DNA from: Nocardioides sp. JQ2195
Lineage (GTDB): Bacteria; Actinomycetota; Actinomycetes; Propionibacteriales; Nocardioidaceae
Length of the DNA stretch: 64,000 bases
Direction of reading: 5' to 3'
NCBI RefSeq assembly: GCF_012272695.1
Contig: NZ_CP050902.1
Location: forward strand, 124,001 to 188,000
Numbering within the stretch: position 1 is the stretch's first letter; every line of letters starts with the position of its first letter. Shown piece by piece: positions 14,943 to 23,736 of this stretch. The notes beneath the pieces are model-generated. The model was not told the DNA's origin and did no database searches. It worked only from the letters and a program-made list of their open reading frames with translations. Both the position numbers and the translations under genes were made by a program.

Positions 14943-14977
14943 GACGGCCCCGGACTCGTGATGAGTCCGGGGCCGTC
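14943..14977 (-). terminator. Terminator of pckG
   Basis: A perfect 15-bp stem GACGGCCCCGGACTC / GAGTCCGGGGCCGTC with a 5-base loop, 25 bases beyond the pckG stop and 36 bases before the regulator's ATG. It separates the two genes on the minus strand. Confidence 0.85.
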
Positions 14978-15001
14978 ATTGTCGTTCTTCGGGCGAAGAG
15001 G

Positions 15002-16846
15002 TCAGCCCTCTTCGTTCTCCAGGTCGGCGGCCACGCGACGGTGGGCCTCCCAGATCGCCTCGGGGAGATTCTCGAACTGCTTGAGGTGCTCCTCGCGGTG
15101 CGCCATCTCCTCGAGCCAGCGGGCCTTGTCGATCGTCAGGATCGTCTCGAGGTCCTCGGGCTTGGTGTTCATGCCCTCGAGCATCAGCTCCTCCTCGAGC
15201 GGGATGATGCCGACCGCGGTCTGGCGGCCCTTCACCTCACCGTTCTTGAGCTGGAGCAGCCACAGCAGCGGACGCAGGTTGTCGCGGTAGCCGTTCCACA
15301 GGAAGTGGCCGTCCTCCGGGTCGCGCTGGAACCAGTTGACGTGCGCGAAGATCGGCTGGTCCTTGGCGGCGCCGACGATGTTCAGGTAGTGCTGCGCGTA
15401 GTCGCCCTCGCCGTACGCCATGAACGGGCGGTTGGACATCGGGTCGTAGCGGAGCACGCCCTCCTTGCCCTCGGCGGCGGCGGTCGCCTCGGCGCCCAGG
15501 GTGAGGCCGTCGTAGACGCCCTCGGCGAGGTCGGTGATCGCGCGGATCAGCGGCTCGCGGTCACGCGTGCGGCCACCGAAGATGATCGCGTCGATCGGCA
15601 CGCCGGCAGCGGCGTTGTAGTCCTTCGCGATGTTCGGGACGTTGTCGAGGGTGGTGGTGAAGCGGCTGTTCGGGTGTGCCCAGGGAGCGTCCTTCTCGTC
15701 GTCGGAGCGCTCCGAGATCGGGTTGCCCTTCCAGTCCAGCCAGCCCGTGGTGTCGGCCGGCGGCTCGGGGGTGCGCCCCTCCCACCAGACCTCCTTGGTG
15801 TCCGGGTTGTAGGCGATGTTGGTGAAGATCGCCTGGGTGCCCGGGTCGATGGAGTGCAGGGCGGTCGGGTTGGTGGACTCGTTGGTGTCCTTGGCCACGC
15901 CGAAGACGCCGTACTCCGGGTTCATCCCGTAGAGCTTGCCGTCCTTCTCGTTGACCCACAGCCAGGCGATGTCGTCGCCGTAGAACGAGACGTGGTAGCG
16001 CTCACCGAGGGAGTCGGGCGCCAGCATCATCGCGAGGTTGGTCTTGCCCGAGGCGCTCGGGAAGCCACCGCAGATGTGGTAGTCCTTGCCGGTCTCCTTG
16101 TCGTGGATCCCGATGAGCATGTACTGCTCGGCGAGGAACTTCTTGCTGGCCCAGCCGTCGTAGGCGCCCTGGCGCAGGCCGTGCGCGATCTTGCCGAGCA
16201 GCGCGTTGCCGCCGTACGACGAACCGAAGTGCAGGATCGTGCGCTCGTCGGCGACGGTCACGAAGTAGCGCTGGTCCTCGGGGGTGCCCTGGCCCAGGTT
16301 CTCCAGGTCGCCGGTCACGTGGACGGCGCGGACGAAGTGGTTGGGGTCCTCGAGGTCGTTGAGGAACTCGGCGCCGACGCGCGACATGCGGATCATGTGC
16401 AGCACGACGGTGCGGGCGTCAGTCAGCTCGACGCCGGCGGCCCACGGGGCGAGGTCGTTGCCGGGAGGGGACATCAGGTAGGGGATGACGTACATCGTCT
16501 TGCCCTTCGAGGCGCCGCGCATGCGGTCCTCGAGCATCGGCTTCATCTCCGAGGCGGGCTTCCAGTTGTTGTAGACGCCCTTGTCCTTGGGGTCGTTGGT
16601 CGCCACGATCGTGCGCTCTTCGGAGCGGGCGGTGTCCTTGAAGTAGGACCGTGAGTAGTAGAGCCCATCGCCGGCCGGGTCGAGCTCGCCAGCATCCAGG
16701 GCTTCCTGGATCAGGCGGGCGTCGTCGGCGGCGCTGACGACCTCGACGCGCTCTGCGCCGGTGAGCTCCGCGTAGTAACGGACATACTCACGAACGTGGG
16801 GGTTGGTGACCCCAGCCGCATCCAGTGTTGCCTCAACGTCTGCCAT
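15002..16846 (-). CDS. pckG: Phosphoenolpyruvate carboxykinase (GTP)
   Basis: A 614-residue GTP-type PEPCK converting oxaloacetate and GTP to PEP, GDP and CO2, the gluconeogenic entry step. Length and overall pattern fit (MYVIPYLMSPPG, GVELTD, FGSSYGGNALLGKI, the GTP-loop FPSASGKTNLAMM near residue 260, DDIAWLW, FGGRTRDREPLI, FNVNWF-equivalent HVNWFQRDP). The P-loop reads SASGKTN where the usual GTP enzyme has ACGKTN, so the reactive cysteine is replaced by serine; this marks a divergent branch. I start at ATG 16846 (MADVEATLDAAGV), since the longer frame to 16927 runs into the palindromic operator. The gene is divergent from an ArsR regulator and may be controlled by it. Confidence 0.95.
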   Translation of the reverse strand: MADVEATLDAAGVTNPHVREYVRYYAELTGAERVEVVSAADDARLIQEALDAGELDPAGDGLYYSRSYFKDTARSEERTIVATNDPKDKGVYNNWKPASEMKPMLEDRMRGASKGKTMYVIPYLMSPPGNDLAPWAAGVELTDARTVVLHMIRMSRVGAEFLNDLEDPNHFVRAVHVTGDLENLGQGTPEDQRYFVTVADERTILHFGSSYGGNALLGKIAHGLRQGAYDGWASKKFLAEQYMLIGIHDKETGKDYHICGGFPSASGKTNLAMMLAPDSLGERYHVSFYGDDIAWLWVNEKDGKLYGMNPEYGVFGVAKDTNESTNPTALHSIDPGTQAIFTNIAYNPDTKEVWWEGRTPEPPADTTGWLDWKGNPISERSDDEKDAPWAHPNSRFTTTLDNVPNIAKDYNAAAGVPIDAIIFGGRTRDREPLIRAITDLAEGVYDGLTLGAEATAAAEGKEGVLRYDPMSNRPFMAYGEGDYAQHYLNIVGAAKDQPIFAHVNWFQRDPEDGHFLWNGYRDNLRPLLWLLQLKNGEVKGRQTAVGIIPLEEELMLEGMNTKPEDLETILTIDKARWLEEMAHREEHLKQFENLPEAIWEAHRRVAADLENEEG

Positions 16847-16924
16847 CGTGTGCCTTGACCCTCTCGGTGGAAGTGTCGGTTTTGGTGGGACTGCGTAAGT
16901 CCCACCCCGTGTGCTGCAGGGTTC

Positions 16925-16952
16925 CATTAGTTGAAGAACTTTTCAACTAATG
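16925..16952. promoter_or_regulatory. Perfect 11-bp inverted repeat between pckG and the ArsR regulator
   Basis: CATTAGTTGAA and TTCAACTAATG flank GAACTT. The palindrome is equidistant from both starts (about 77-79 bases), is AT-rich against a GC-rich background, and has the form of known ArsR/SmtB operators. A forward promoter TTGAAG-16-TAGTGT (16931-16958) would overlap it. Confidence 0.75.
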
Positions 16953-17028
16953 TAGTGTTCATCTCTGGTGAATCTACCGCGTTGAGTCTTCGACGTTGAA
17001 TCCTCGGTTCAAACCTCAGGGAGGTGAG

Positions 17029-17364
17029 ATGACGACCAGTATCCCCATCAATCAGGCTAAGGCAGACCTCTTCCGCACGTTGGGACACCCCGTCCGGATC
17101 CGAGTGCTTGAGCTACTGGTCGAGAGGCCGACCCCGGTGCGCGACCTGCTCGCCACGATCGACGTCGAGTCGTCGAACCTCTCCCAGCAGCTCGCGGTGC
17201 TGCGCCGCGCCGGCCTGGTCACCTCCACCCGCGAGGGCTCCCTGGTCGTCTACTCGGTCACCACTGCCGCTGTCGCGGACCTGCTGGTTGCGGGCCGCGC
17301 GATCCTCGCGTCGCTGTGGAGCGACACCGAGGGACTGCTCCACGAACTGCGTGACGGCAACTGA
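17029..17364 (+). CDS. ArsR-family winged-helix repressor
   Basis: A 111-residue winged-helix protein of the ArsR/SmtB type: LFRTLGHPVRIRVLELL for helices 1-2, SNLSQQLAVLRRAGLVTSTREGSLVVYSVT for the recognition helix and wing. No metal-binding CxC motif is present, so it need not sense arsenic or metals; it matches a widespread actinobacterial branch often found near transporters. ATG 17029 has the strong ribosome site GGGAGGTGA. A perfect palindrome in the shared intergenic region probably is its own operator and would place pckG on the other side under the same control. The end is 60 bases before tRNA-Arg. Confidence 0.85.
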   Translation: MTTSIPINQAKADLFRTLGHPVRIRVLELLVERPTPVRDLLATIDVESSNLSQQLAVLRRAGLVTSTREGSLVVYSVTTAAVADLLVAGRAILASLWSDTEGLLHELRDGN

Positions 17365-17424
17365 TTTCGAGAAACCGACGGGTGTCGGCTATTCTCTTCC
17401 AGTCCTCGCTTCGGTGAGGGCGTT

Positions 17425-17497
17425 GCGCCTGTAGCTCAACGGATAGAGCATCTGACTACGGATCAGAAGGTTTGGGGTTCGAATCCCTACAGGCGCA
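17425..17497 (+). tRNA. tRNA-Arg (ACG anticodon)
   Basis: A 73-base tRNA. Acceptor GCGCCTG pairs with CAGGCGC, discriminator A, CCA not encoded. The anticodon loop CTACGGA in stem TCTGA/TCAGA carries ACG at 17458-17460, whose A34 is normally deaminated to inosine. Confidence 0.95.
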
Positions 17498-17509
17498 CAA
17501 GAGAAGCAG

Positions 17510-17538
17510 GAGGCCGGACCCACATCGGGTCCGGCCTC
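17510..17538 (+). terminator. Terminator after tRNA-Arg
   Basis: A 12-bp perfect stem GAGGCCGGACCC / GGGTCCGGCCTC with loop ACATC, 12 bases after the tRNA. Confidence 0.85.
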
Positions 17539-17719
17539 TGCGTTTCCGGCCGTCGATCCGGATGTCCGATTTGGGGGATTTCTCAAGAAATCAGAGACAG
17601 GGTCGGCACGCTTCGGGCACCATTTGAAGGGTTGGGGAGGTGACCCGAGACGCCTCCCCAACACCTCTTTCGGCGAGGCTCGCGCTGCTACCCCCGACGC
17701 GCGGGTCTCGTCCCAGGTC

Positions 17720-18448
17720 TCACCAGTTGAGGTCGATGAGGCGATTGGCCGAACGCACCAGCATCGGGTCGACGGTCCTGCTGGGCGGCTGGGCCGCGTC
17801 GACGGCGATCAGCGCCAGCCCGACGACGTCGTTCTGGCTGCGCACGAGGGAGTACTTCCCGGTCACCTCGTAGGTGTTCTGCTTCCACGTCATGGAACCG
17901 TCGATGTGCAGGTTCAGCTGCTCCTCGGCATCCACCGCGAGGTCCTCGTCATGACTCATGCGGAGGTCCCATCGACGCTTGTCCCGGGTGAACGTCACAC
18001 GCGTGCACTCGTCCACGTGCTCGCGGTAGTCGTCGTACGTGCTCTCGGCGGCGGTCTCGTTCTGGTAGGACGCCACGGAGGAGAGCACGGTCTCGCCCTG
18101 GTTGTGGGTCTCGGTGCCGAAGAACTCCGCGTCGTCGTGGGACTCGGGCTCGGCGAGCCCGAAGTTCGTCACGTCGAGGAGCTCGTGGAGGCAGTCGCGG
18201 GCCGGGTCGTCCGAGCGCTCGGTGTCCTCGGCATAGTCGGACCCCAGCTCGTCGACCTTCAGCAGCACGGTGGCCAGCTGCTCGTCGTCGAGCGGCTCGT
18301 CGGGATGCAGCGGCGCCCCCGTGGCGGCGGCGCCGATGCGGCCAGCCGGACCGTCCGCGGCACCGGTCGAGCCACAACCGCTGAGGACGAGGGCCGAAAG
18401 CGCCAGGCCCACCGTGGTGGTGTGCGCGATGAGTCTGCGTCGGTGCAT
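17720..18448 (-). CDS. Putative lipoprotein with a PknH-like sensor-type domain
   Basis: A 242-residue exported lipoprotein: the N-terminal signal ends in the lipobox LSGC (Cys near residue 25), followed by a Gly/Ala spacer and a globular domain with two cysteines (DCLHELL and VDECTRV). The pattern (LATVLLKVDELGSDYAED, SSVASYQNETAAESTYDDY, TGKYSLVRSQNDVVGLALIAVD) resembles the extracytoplasmic PknH-like sensor domains of actinobacteria, which have no known ligand in most cases. It sits alone: tRNA-Arg is beyond its 3' end and the damaged dehydrogenase gene lies 26 bases upstream on the same strand. The assignment to that family is tentative; the lipoprotein status is clear. Confidence 0.65.
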   Translation of the reverse strand: MHRRRLIAHTTTVGLALSALVLSGCGSTGAADGPAGRIGAAATGAPLHPDEPLDDEQLATVLLKVDELGSDYAEDTERSDDPARDCLHELLDVTNFGLAEPESHDDAEFFGTETHNQGETVLSSVASYQNETAAESTYDDYREHVDECTRVTFTRDKRRWDLRMSHDEDLAVDAEEQLNLHIDGSMTWKQNTYEVTGKYSLVRSQNDVVGLALIAVDAAQPPSRTVDPMLVRSANRLIDLNW

Positions 18449-18474
18449 GACGGCAGGTTAGCCGTGACCGGGGA

Positions 18475-19500
18475 TCAGGCGTCGACCGTGACCGCGGGCG
18501 GGAGCATCAGCTCGGCGTCGACCAGCGCATCGAGCAGGAACCGGTGGCCGAATGCCTGGCAGCCGGAGGCGAAGCCGGTTCGCCGCGGCGCTTCGGTCAG
18601 CAGGTACCGCGCGGCGACGGCATGGAGTGTGGCGGTCTGGTCGTAGGGGCGGGCCCCTTCCATCACCACGTGAGTACGCCGGCCGTGGCCCTCGGAGTAG
18701 ACCACGTCGATCGAGGTGTCGACCCGACGGCCGTGGGAGATCGGGCTGGCTCCTTCGTCGGACCCGCAGGTCAGCTCCTCGGCCAGCGCCCGCTCCAGCG
18801 CCGAGCGCTCGGCGGCGCCGCCGTACGCCCGCAGCTCGGTGACGCGTGCGTCGTCCCGGAACCACACCTCGTGGGGCGACTCGTCGCACCGGATCGCCAT
18901 GCCGGGCTCGCTCCTGCCGGGCACGCGGAGGTTCAGGACACGGTCCAACCGCCAGGTGCCGGGGTCGCGGGCGTCGAAGCCGTGGTGCTCGGCGACCCGG
19001 CTCAGCCACCGCACGGACGAGTCGGCCGCGAGCTCGGTCCAGAGCGTGAGGATGTCCAGGGCTTGGGCCCCCGGTGTCTCCAACGAGATGTTGGCGGCGA
19101 TCTCGCTGGTGGTGAACGGCTGGGCCAGCCCGGGCACCATGAGCAGCCCGCGGTCGGCGTACTGCTGGTGCCAGACCTCTCGGGCCTTGACCAGCCAGTG
19201 CTGCTCGTTGGAGGTGTCGACGTAGTGGCAACCGGCGGCGAGCGCGGCCCCGGCGACATCGTGCCCGGTGACAGCGAACGCGCCGTGGGCGTTGATCACG
19301 ACCCGCGCGTCGGCAAAGGCCCTGGTCAGCGCGTCCACGTTCTGGAGGCCGGGCTCGGTGGCCACCACGCAGTGGGGGTCCGCTGCTCGGTCAGTCGGTC
19401 CGTGATCCTGTCGACCAAGGGGCCGGGGTTGCCGAACACGACCGCGCGACGAGAGGGCAGCACATGAACTCCAAACGGGGGCAGAGTGGGGGACCTCATG
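18475..19500 (-). pseudogene. Saccharopine dehydrogenase-like (DUF5938) gene with a frameshift
   Basis: The C-terminal 300 residues clearly encode a saccharopine-dehydrogenase-like/DUF5938 protein (FADARVVINAHGAFAVTG, AALAAGCHYVDTSNEQHWLV, GLLMVPGLAQPFTTSEIAANI, RRTGFASGCQAFGHR). The matching N-terminus is in another frame: from ATG 19500 one reads RRAVVFGNPGPLVDRITDRLTE, then the homologous continuation DPHCVVATEPGLQNVDALTRAF switches frame around 19385-19400. The nucleotide loop is also degraded (GNPGPLVDR in place of GxxGxxGR), and the N-terminal domain appears about 20 residues short. So it is either a decaying gene, a sequencing error, or a gene restarted at an internal GTG. It is divergent from a TetR regulator, a common arrangement for this family. 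Confidence 0.65.
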
Positions 19501-19535
19501 GCTGACCAGACCACCGTCCAAGGGTGCGACCGAAG

Positions 19536-19551
19536 CTTGACGGTCGTCAAG
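19536..19551. promoter_or_regulatory. Palindrome CTTGACG-gt-CGTCAAG, candidate TetR operator
   Basis: A perfect 7-bp inverted repeat with a 2-base spacer in the divergent space between the dehydrogenase-like gene and the TetR gene, 79 bases before the latter's GTG. TetR regulators usually bind such sites next to their own gene. Confidence 0.5.
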
Positions 19552-19629
19552 GAGGCGGGCCGAACGGGGCTGGACTATCGCCAAGATTGGGTATGCCCGG
19601 GCTCCGTCGCACGAGCGTAAGGTGGTCGG

Positions 19630-20259
19630 GTGACGGGGACTGCGGGGAAGCAGCACAGGGCGAAGCGGTCGCGCGAGGAGAAGTACGACGAACGCCGGGC
19701 CCAGCTGGCCGAGTCCGCCCTGGCGACGCTGGGTGAGCTGGGCTACGCCCGGACCAGCCTGCGCGAGATCGCGCAGAACTCGGAGTTCTCCCACGGAGTG
19801 GTGCACTACTACTTCTCGGGCAAGGCTGACCTGATCCTGCACTGCGTGAGGTACTACAAGGCGGACTGCGCCACCCGGTACGACGAGATCATCGCCACCG
19901 CCACGAGCGCGGAGGAGCTGGCCGAGCGCTTCGTGGAGCGACTGGTCGCGACGATGTGCGAGGACGCCTCGATGCACCGCCTCTGGTACGACCTGCGGGG
20001 CCAGAGCATGTTCGAGCAGGAGCTCGCGGAGCAGGTTGCCGAGATCGACCTGCTGCTCGAGGACATGATCTGGCGTGTGGTGACCCGGTTCGCCGAGCTC
20101 AGCGGCCGGCAGCCGGCCTTCTCGCCCTCCGTGAGCTATGCGATGGTCGACGGGGTCTTCTTCAGGGCCTTGCTGGCCCACCTGCACGGCGACGACGCGG
20201 TGCCCGAGCGGTTGCGGGACGATGCGTGCGCCGTCCTGCCCCTGCTCTTCCGCGCGTAG
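19630..20259 (+). CDS. TetR/AcrR-family regulator
   Basis: A 209-residue TetR-type repressor. The N-terminal DNA-binding domain is intact: AQLAESALATLGELGYARTSLREIAQNSEFSHGVVHYYFSGKADLILHCVRYY covers the helix-turn-helix and the YYFSGK signature (about residues 30-80). The C-terminal all-helical domain would bind a small ligand and dimerise. GTG start at 19630 after a purine-rich stretch. It is divergent from the frameshifted saccharopine-dehydrogenase-like gene, presumably its original target, with a palindrome between them. If the target is dead, the regulator may be a leftover or act elsewhere. Confidence 0.88.
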   Translation: MTGTAGKQHRAKRSREEKYDERRAQLAESALATLGELGYARTSLREIAQNSEFSHGVVHYYFSGKADLILHCVRYYKADCATRYDEIIATATSAEELAERFVERLVATMCEDASMHRLWYDLRGQSMFEQELAEQVAEIDLLLEDMIWRVVTRFAELSGRQPAFSPSVSYAMVDGVFFRALLAHLHGDDAVPERLRDDACAVLPLLFRA

Positions 20260-20379
20260 TCGATCAGGCGCCGGCGGTGCCGCCACAGGTCGGCGAGCTC
20301 GTGGCTGACGCGGTGGTCCTCCAGCACCGACACGGGCACGGAGCCAAACCGCCCGAGACCTCGGTTCACGTGTGCAAGG

Positions 20380-23300
20380 GTGTCCCGCGTGAGCCTCCGC
20401 CTTCATCGTGCAGAACGCACCGATCTCCTGGCGGACGGGTTGGCCTCGCTCCTCGAGAAGCCGCTGGCGGACCCGTTCGCCCAGGAGGTCGTGGTGGTTC
20501 CTGCCCGCGGCGTGGAGCGGTGGCTGACCCAGCGCCTCTCCCACCGGCTCGGGGTGGGCGCCCGCGGCGGTGACGGGGTCTGTGCCGGGGTCCGCTTCCT
20601 GAGCCCCCACTCGCTCGTGTCGATGCTGATCGGTCGCGAGCGCGACGACCCGTGGGATGCCGATCGCCTGGTGTGGACGGTGCTCGAGGTCGTCGACGAG
20701 AGCCTCGGTGAGCAGTGGTGCACCACGCTGGCCACCCACTTGGGCCACGAGGTGCCGGGGGAGGACGGCGAGCTCCGGCGCAGTCGTCGCTTCTCCGTGG
20801 CGCGCCGGATCGCCGGCCTGTTCACGTCGTACGCCGCCCAGCGGCCGCAGCTGCTCACCGACTGGCGCGAGGGTCACGACACCGACGGGTGCGCCAGCCC
20901 GCTCGACCCGGACCTGCACTGGCAGGCCGAGCTGTGGCGCCGGGTGGTGGCCCGTCGTGACGTGGAGCCGCCCGACGTGCGCCACGAGCGGACGCTCGCT
21001 GCCCTGGCTGCCGGCGGGGACGGGCTCGACCTGCCGGACCGGCTCTCGCTGTTCGGCCACACCCGGCTGCCCTGCACCGAGGTCCAGCTGCTCGGTGCGC
21101 TGGGCGCGTTGCGTGACGTGCACCTCTGGTTGCCGCAGCCGTCCGGACGGCTCTGGGACGACCTCGTGGACGTCGCCGCCGCGGGTCCGGTCGCCCGGGC
21201 CGACGACCGGTCCGCCGAGCACGTCCACCATCCGCTGCTGGCCTCACTCGGGCGGGACTCGCGCGAGCTGCAGCGGAACCTGGCGCTGGCCGACGGCGAG
21301 GACTCCGCGTCCGCCGACACCATCGTCGCTCCGGAGACCCTGCTCGGGCACCTGCAGGCCGACCTGCGAGGCAACGCCACTCCCACGCCGCGCGCGGCGG
21401 ACCCGAAGGACGCCACCGTCCAGGTGCACGCCTGCCACGGGCCCTCACGCCAGGTCGACGTGCTGCGTGAGGTCCTCGTCGGACTGCTCGCCGACGACCC
21501 GACCCTCGAGCCGCGCGACATCCTGGTGATGTGCCCCGACATCGAGACCTATGCGCCGCTGATCCAGGCCGGCTTCGGGCTCGGCGAGGTCACCGGCGGG
21601 GCCGGCCATCCCGCCCACCGGCTGCGGGTGAGGCTCGCCGACCGGGCGCTGTCCAGCACCAACCCCCTCCTGGCGGTGGCGGCGCGACTGGTCGAGGTCG
21701 CCGGCGGTCGGGTCACCGCCACCGAGGTGCTCGACCTGCTCGCCTCCGCTCCGGTGCGGCAACGGTTCGCCCTCGACGAGGACGACCTCGACCAGGTGTC
21801 CCGCTGGGTCGGCCAGGCCGGCATCCGCTGGGGCATGGACGCGGCCGGCCGCGCCGACTACGCGCTCGGCCGCTTCGGCCAGAACACCTGGCGCGCCGGG
21901 CTGGACCGGGTCCTGCTGGGGGTGGCGATGGCCGAGGACGAGCACCAGTGGCTCGGCGCCGCGCTGCCCGTCGACGACGTTTCCTCCGGTGACATCGACC
22001 TGGTCGGCCGACTGGCCGAGTACGTCGACCGTCTCGACGCTGTCTTCTCCGCCATGGCCGACGCGCACTCGGTCCAGGACTGGGTGCGGGCCCTGGGTGA
22101 CGGAGTCCTCGCGCTGACCGACGTCGAGCGTGACGACGCCTGGCAGGTCGCGCAGTTCGACCGGGAGCTGGCCACGATCCGCGATGCGGTCGACGCGGTG
22201 GAGAGCACGGAGCTGCGGCATGCCGACGTCCGCAACCTGCTCGCCCATCGACTCTCCGGGCGTCCCACCCGCGCCAACTTCCGCACCGGCACGCTGACCG
22301 TCTGCACGATGGTGCCGATGCGGTCGGTGCCGCACCGGGTGGTCTGCCTGATCGGTCTCGACGACGGCGTCTTCCCCCGCACCGGCAGCCTCGACGGTGA
22401 CGACGTGCTCGCCCGGAGTCCGCAGACCGGTGAACGTGACGTGCGCAGCGAGGACCGGCAGCTCCTGCTCGACGCCGTGCTCGCAGCCACCGAACGACTG
22501 GTGGTCACCTACACCGGTGCCAACGAGCAGACCGGCGCGGAGCGGCCCCCCGCCGTACCCCTCGGGGAGCTGCTGGACGCGGTCGCCCGCACCGCGCCCG
22601 ACGCCGGCGTGCTGACCCGCCACCCGCTGCAGCCCTTCGACCGGCGCAACCTCGAGGTGCCGGGGCTGACCGACCCCGACCGGGTGTTCAGCTTCGACCG
22701 CGCAGCGGCCGCAGGTGCGCGCGCCGCGGTGGCCGAGCGGACAGTGCCCGGGCCCCTGATCGCCGACCCGCTGCCGGCGTGGCCGAGCGAGGACGTCGCG
22801 CTCGAAGACCTGCAGCAGTTCTTCGCGCACCCGGCCCGGGCATTCCTGCGCCGCCGGCTCGACGTCTCCTCGCCGCTGGAGGCCGAGGAGACCCTCGACG
22901 CGATCCCGATCGAGCTCGACCCGCTGGAGAAGTGGGGCGTGGGGGACCGACTGCTGCGCGACGTGCTCGACGGCCTCGACCCGGTCTCCAGCATGACGGC
23001 CGAGCAGCTGCGCGGCCTGCTGCCTCCCGCGCTGCTCGGCCAGCAGACGTTGCGGTCGGTGGTGAACGACGTGCAGGCCCTGGTGCAGAGGACCGACCAG
23101 CTGCGTCAGGGCACGCCGCGCAGTCTCGACGTGGACGTCGACCTGGGCGACGGGAGACGGCTGACCGGCACCGTCTCGGGCATCCGCGGCAACCGGATCG
23201 TCTCGGTGACCTACTCGTCGCTGCGTGCGAGGCAGCGGCTCGAGTCGTGGATCAACCTGCTGACGCTGAGCGCCTCGCGGCCCGACGACCACTGGATCGC

Positions 23301-23736
23301 CTCGGCCGTCGGCAAGGGCAAGGCCGGGCCGCAGCACGCGCTGGCCGGGCCGCTCGACCACCGTGCCGTGGGGTGGCTGCGTGAGCTCGTCGACCTGCAC
23401 GACCGCGGGCTCCGCGAACCCTTGCCCCTGCCCCTGCGCACCGGTCTGGCGTACGCCGAGGCGAGCGTGCGCTCCCGGATGGGTGACCCGAAGGACCCGG
23501 TGGAGATGGCCGAGCGGGAGTGGCGCACCGATCGTGACCGCGCGCTGGTGATCCCCGGTGAGCAGGACGACGCAGCGCATGTGCGCCTCTTCGGGGACGG
23601 TGCGCCGATCTCCGTGCTGACCGTGCCCCCGCGCGCCGACGAGGACTTCAACGACGAGCCGCACCGGTTGGGACAGTATGCGTGGCGGGTCTGGAGCCCG
23701 CTGTTGAGCGGAGCCGAGCAGGTGAGCTCCCTGTGA
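20380..23736 (+). CDS. recC: Exodeoxyribonuclease V gamma subunit
   Basis: A 1118-residue RecC. It is the non-catalytic scaffold of RecBCD that splits the duplex and reads the Chi sequence during double-strand-break repair. Family features are the N-terminal PARGVERWLTQRLSHRLG, VRFLSPHSLVSML, the central DILVMCPDIETYAPLI, and CTMVPMRSVPHRVVCLIGLDDGVFPR near residue 643-668, which corresponds to inactive helicase motifs. The first in-frame GTGs are 20380 and 20389; either could be used. It begins the recC-recB-recD operon, ending with a GTGA overlap with recB. Length is close to other actinobacterial RecC proteins. Confidence 0.95.
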   Translation: MSRVSLRLHRAERTDLLADGLASLLEKPLADPFAQEVVVVPARGVERWLTQRLSHRLGVGARGGDGVCAGVRFLSPHSLVSMLIGRERDDPWDADRLVWTVLEVVDESLGEQWCTTLATHLGHEVPGEDGELRRSRRFSVARRIAGLFTSYAAQRPQLLTDWREGHDTDGCASPLDPDLHWQAELWRRVVARRDVEPPDVRHERTLAALAAGGDGLDLPDRLSLFGHTRLPCTEVQLLGALGALRDVHLWLPQPSGRLWDDLVDVAAAGPVARADDRSAEHVHHPLLASLGRDSRELQRNLALADGEDSASADTIVAPETLLGHLQADLRGNATPTPRAADPKDATVQVHACHGPSRQVDVLREVLVGLLADDPTLEPRDILVMCPDIETYAPLIQAGFGLGEVTGGAGHPAHRLRVRLADRALSSTNPLLAVAARLVEVAGGRVTATEVLDLLASAPVRQRFALDEDDLDQVSRWVGQAGIRWGMDAAGRADYALGRFGQNTWRAGLDRVLLGVAMAEDEHQWLGAALPVDDVSSGDIDLVGRLAEYVDRLDAVFSAMADAHSVQDWVRALGDGVLALTDVERDDAWQVAQFDRELATIRDAVDAVESTELRHADVRNLLAHRLSGRPTRANFRTGTLTVCTMVPMRSVPHRVVCLIGLDDGVFPRTGSLDGDDVLARSPQTGERDVRSEDRQLLLDAVLAATERLVVTYTGANEQTGAERPPAVPLGELLDAVARTAPDAGVLTRHPLQPFDRRNLEVPGLTDPDRVFSFDRAAAAGARAAVAERTVPGPLIADPLPAWPSEDVALEDLQQFFAHPARAFLRRRLDVSSPLEAEETLDAIPIELDPLEKWGVGDRLLRDVLDGLDPVSSMTAEQLRGLLPPALLGQQTLRSVVNDVQALVQRTDQLRQGTPRSLDVDVDLGDGRRLTGTVSGIRGNRIVSVTYSSLRARQRLESWINLLTLSASRPDDHWIASAVGKGKAGPQHALAGPLDHRAVGWLRELVDLHDRGLREPLPLPLRTGLAYAEASVRSRMGDPKDPVEMAEREWRTDRDRALVIPGEQDDAAHVRLFGDGAPISVLTVPPRADEDFNDEPHRLGQYAWRVWSPLLSGAEQVSSL

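Noticed and set aside
20136-20369. Minus-strand frame of 77 residues (MNRGLGRFGSVPVSV...) between tetR and recC
   Set aside because: The first 40 residues look protein-like, but the frame runs without a stop into the antisense of tetR and I recognise no family; too weak to call.
18475-21231. Single 918-residue minus-strand frame
   Set aside because: Only the part below about 19390 is homologous to a family; the upstream stretch is the antisense of tetR and recC.
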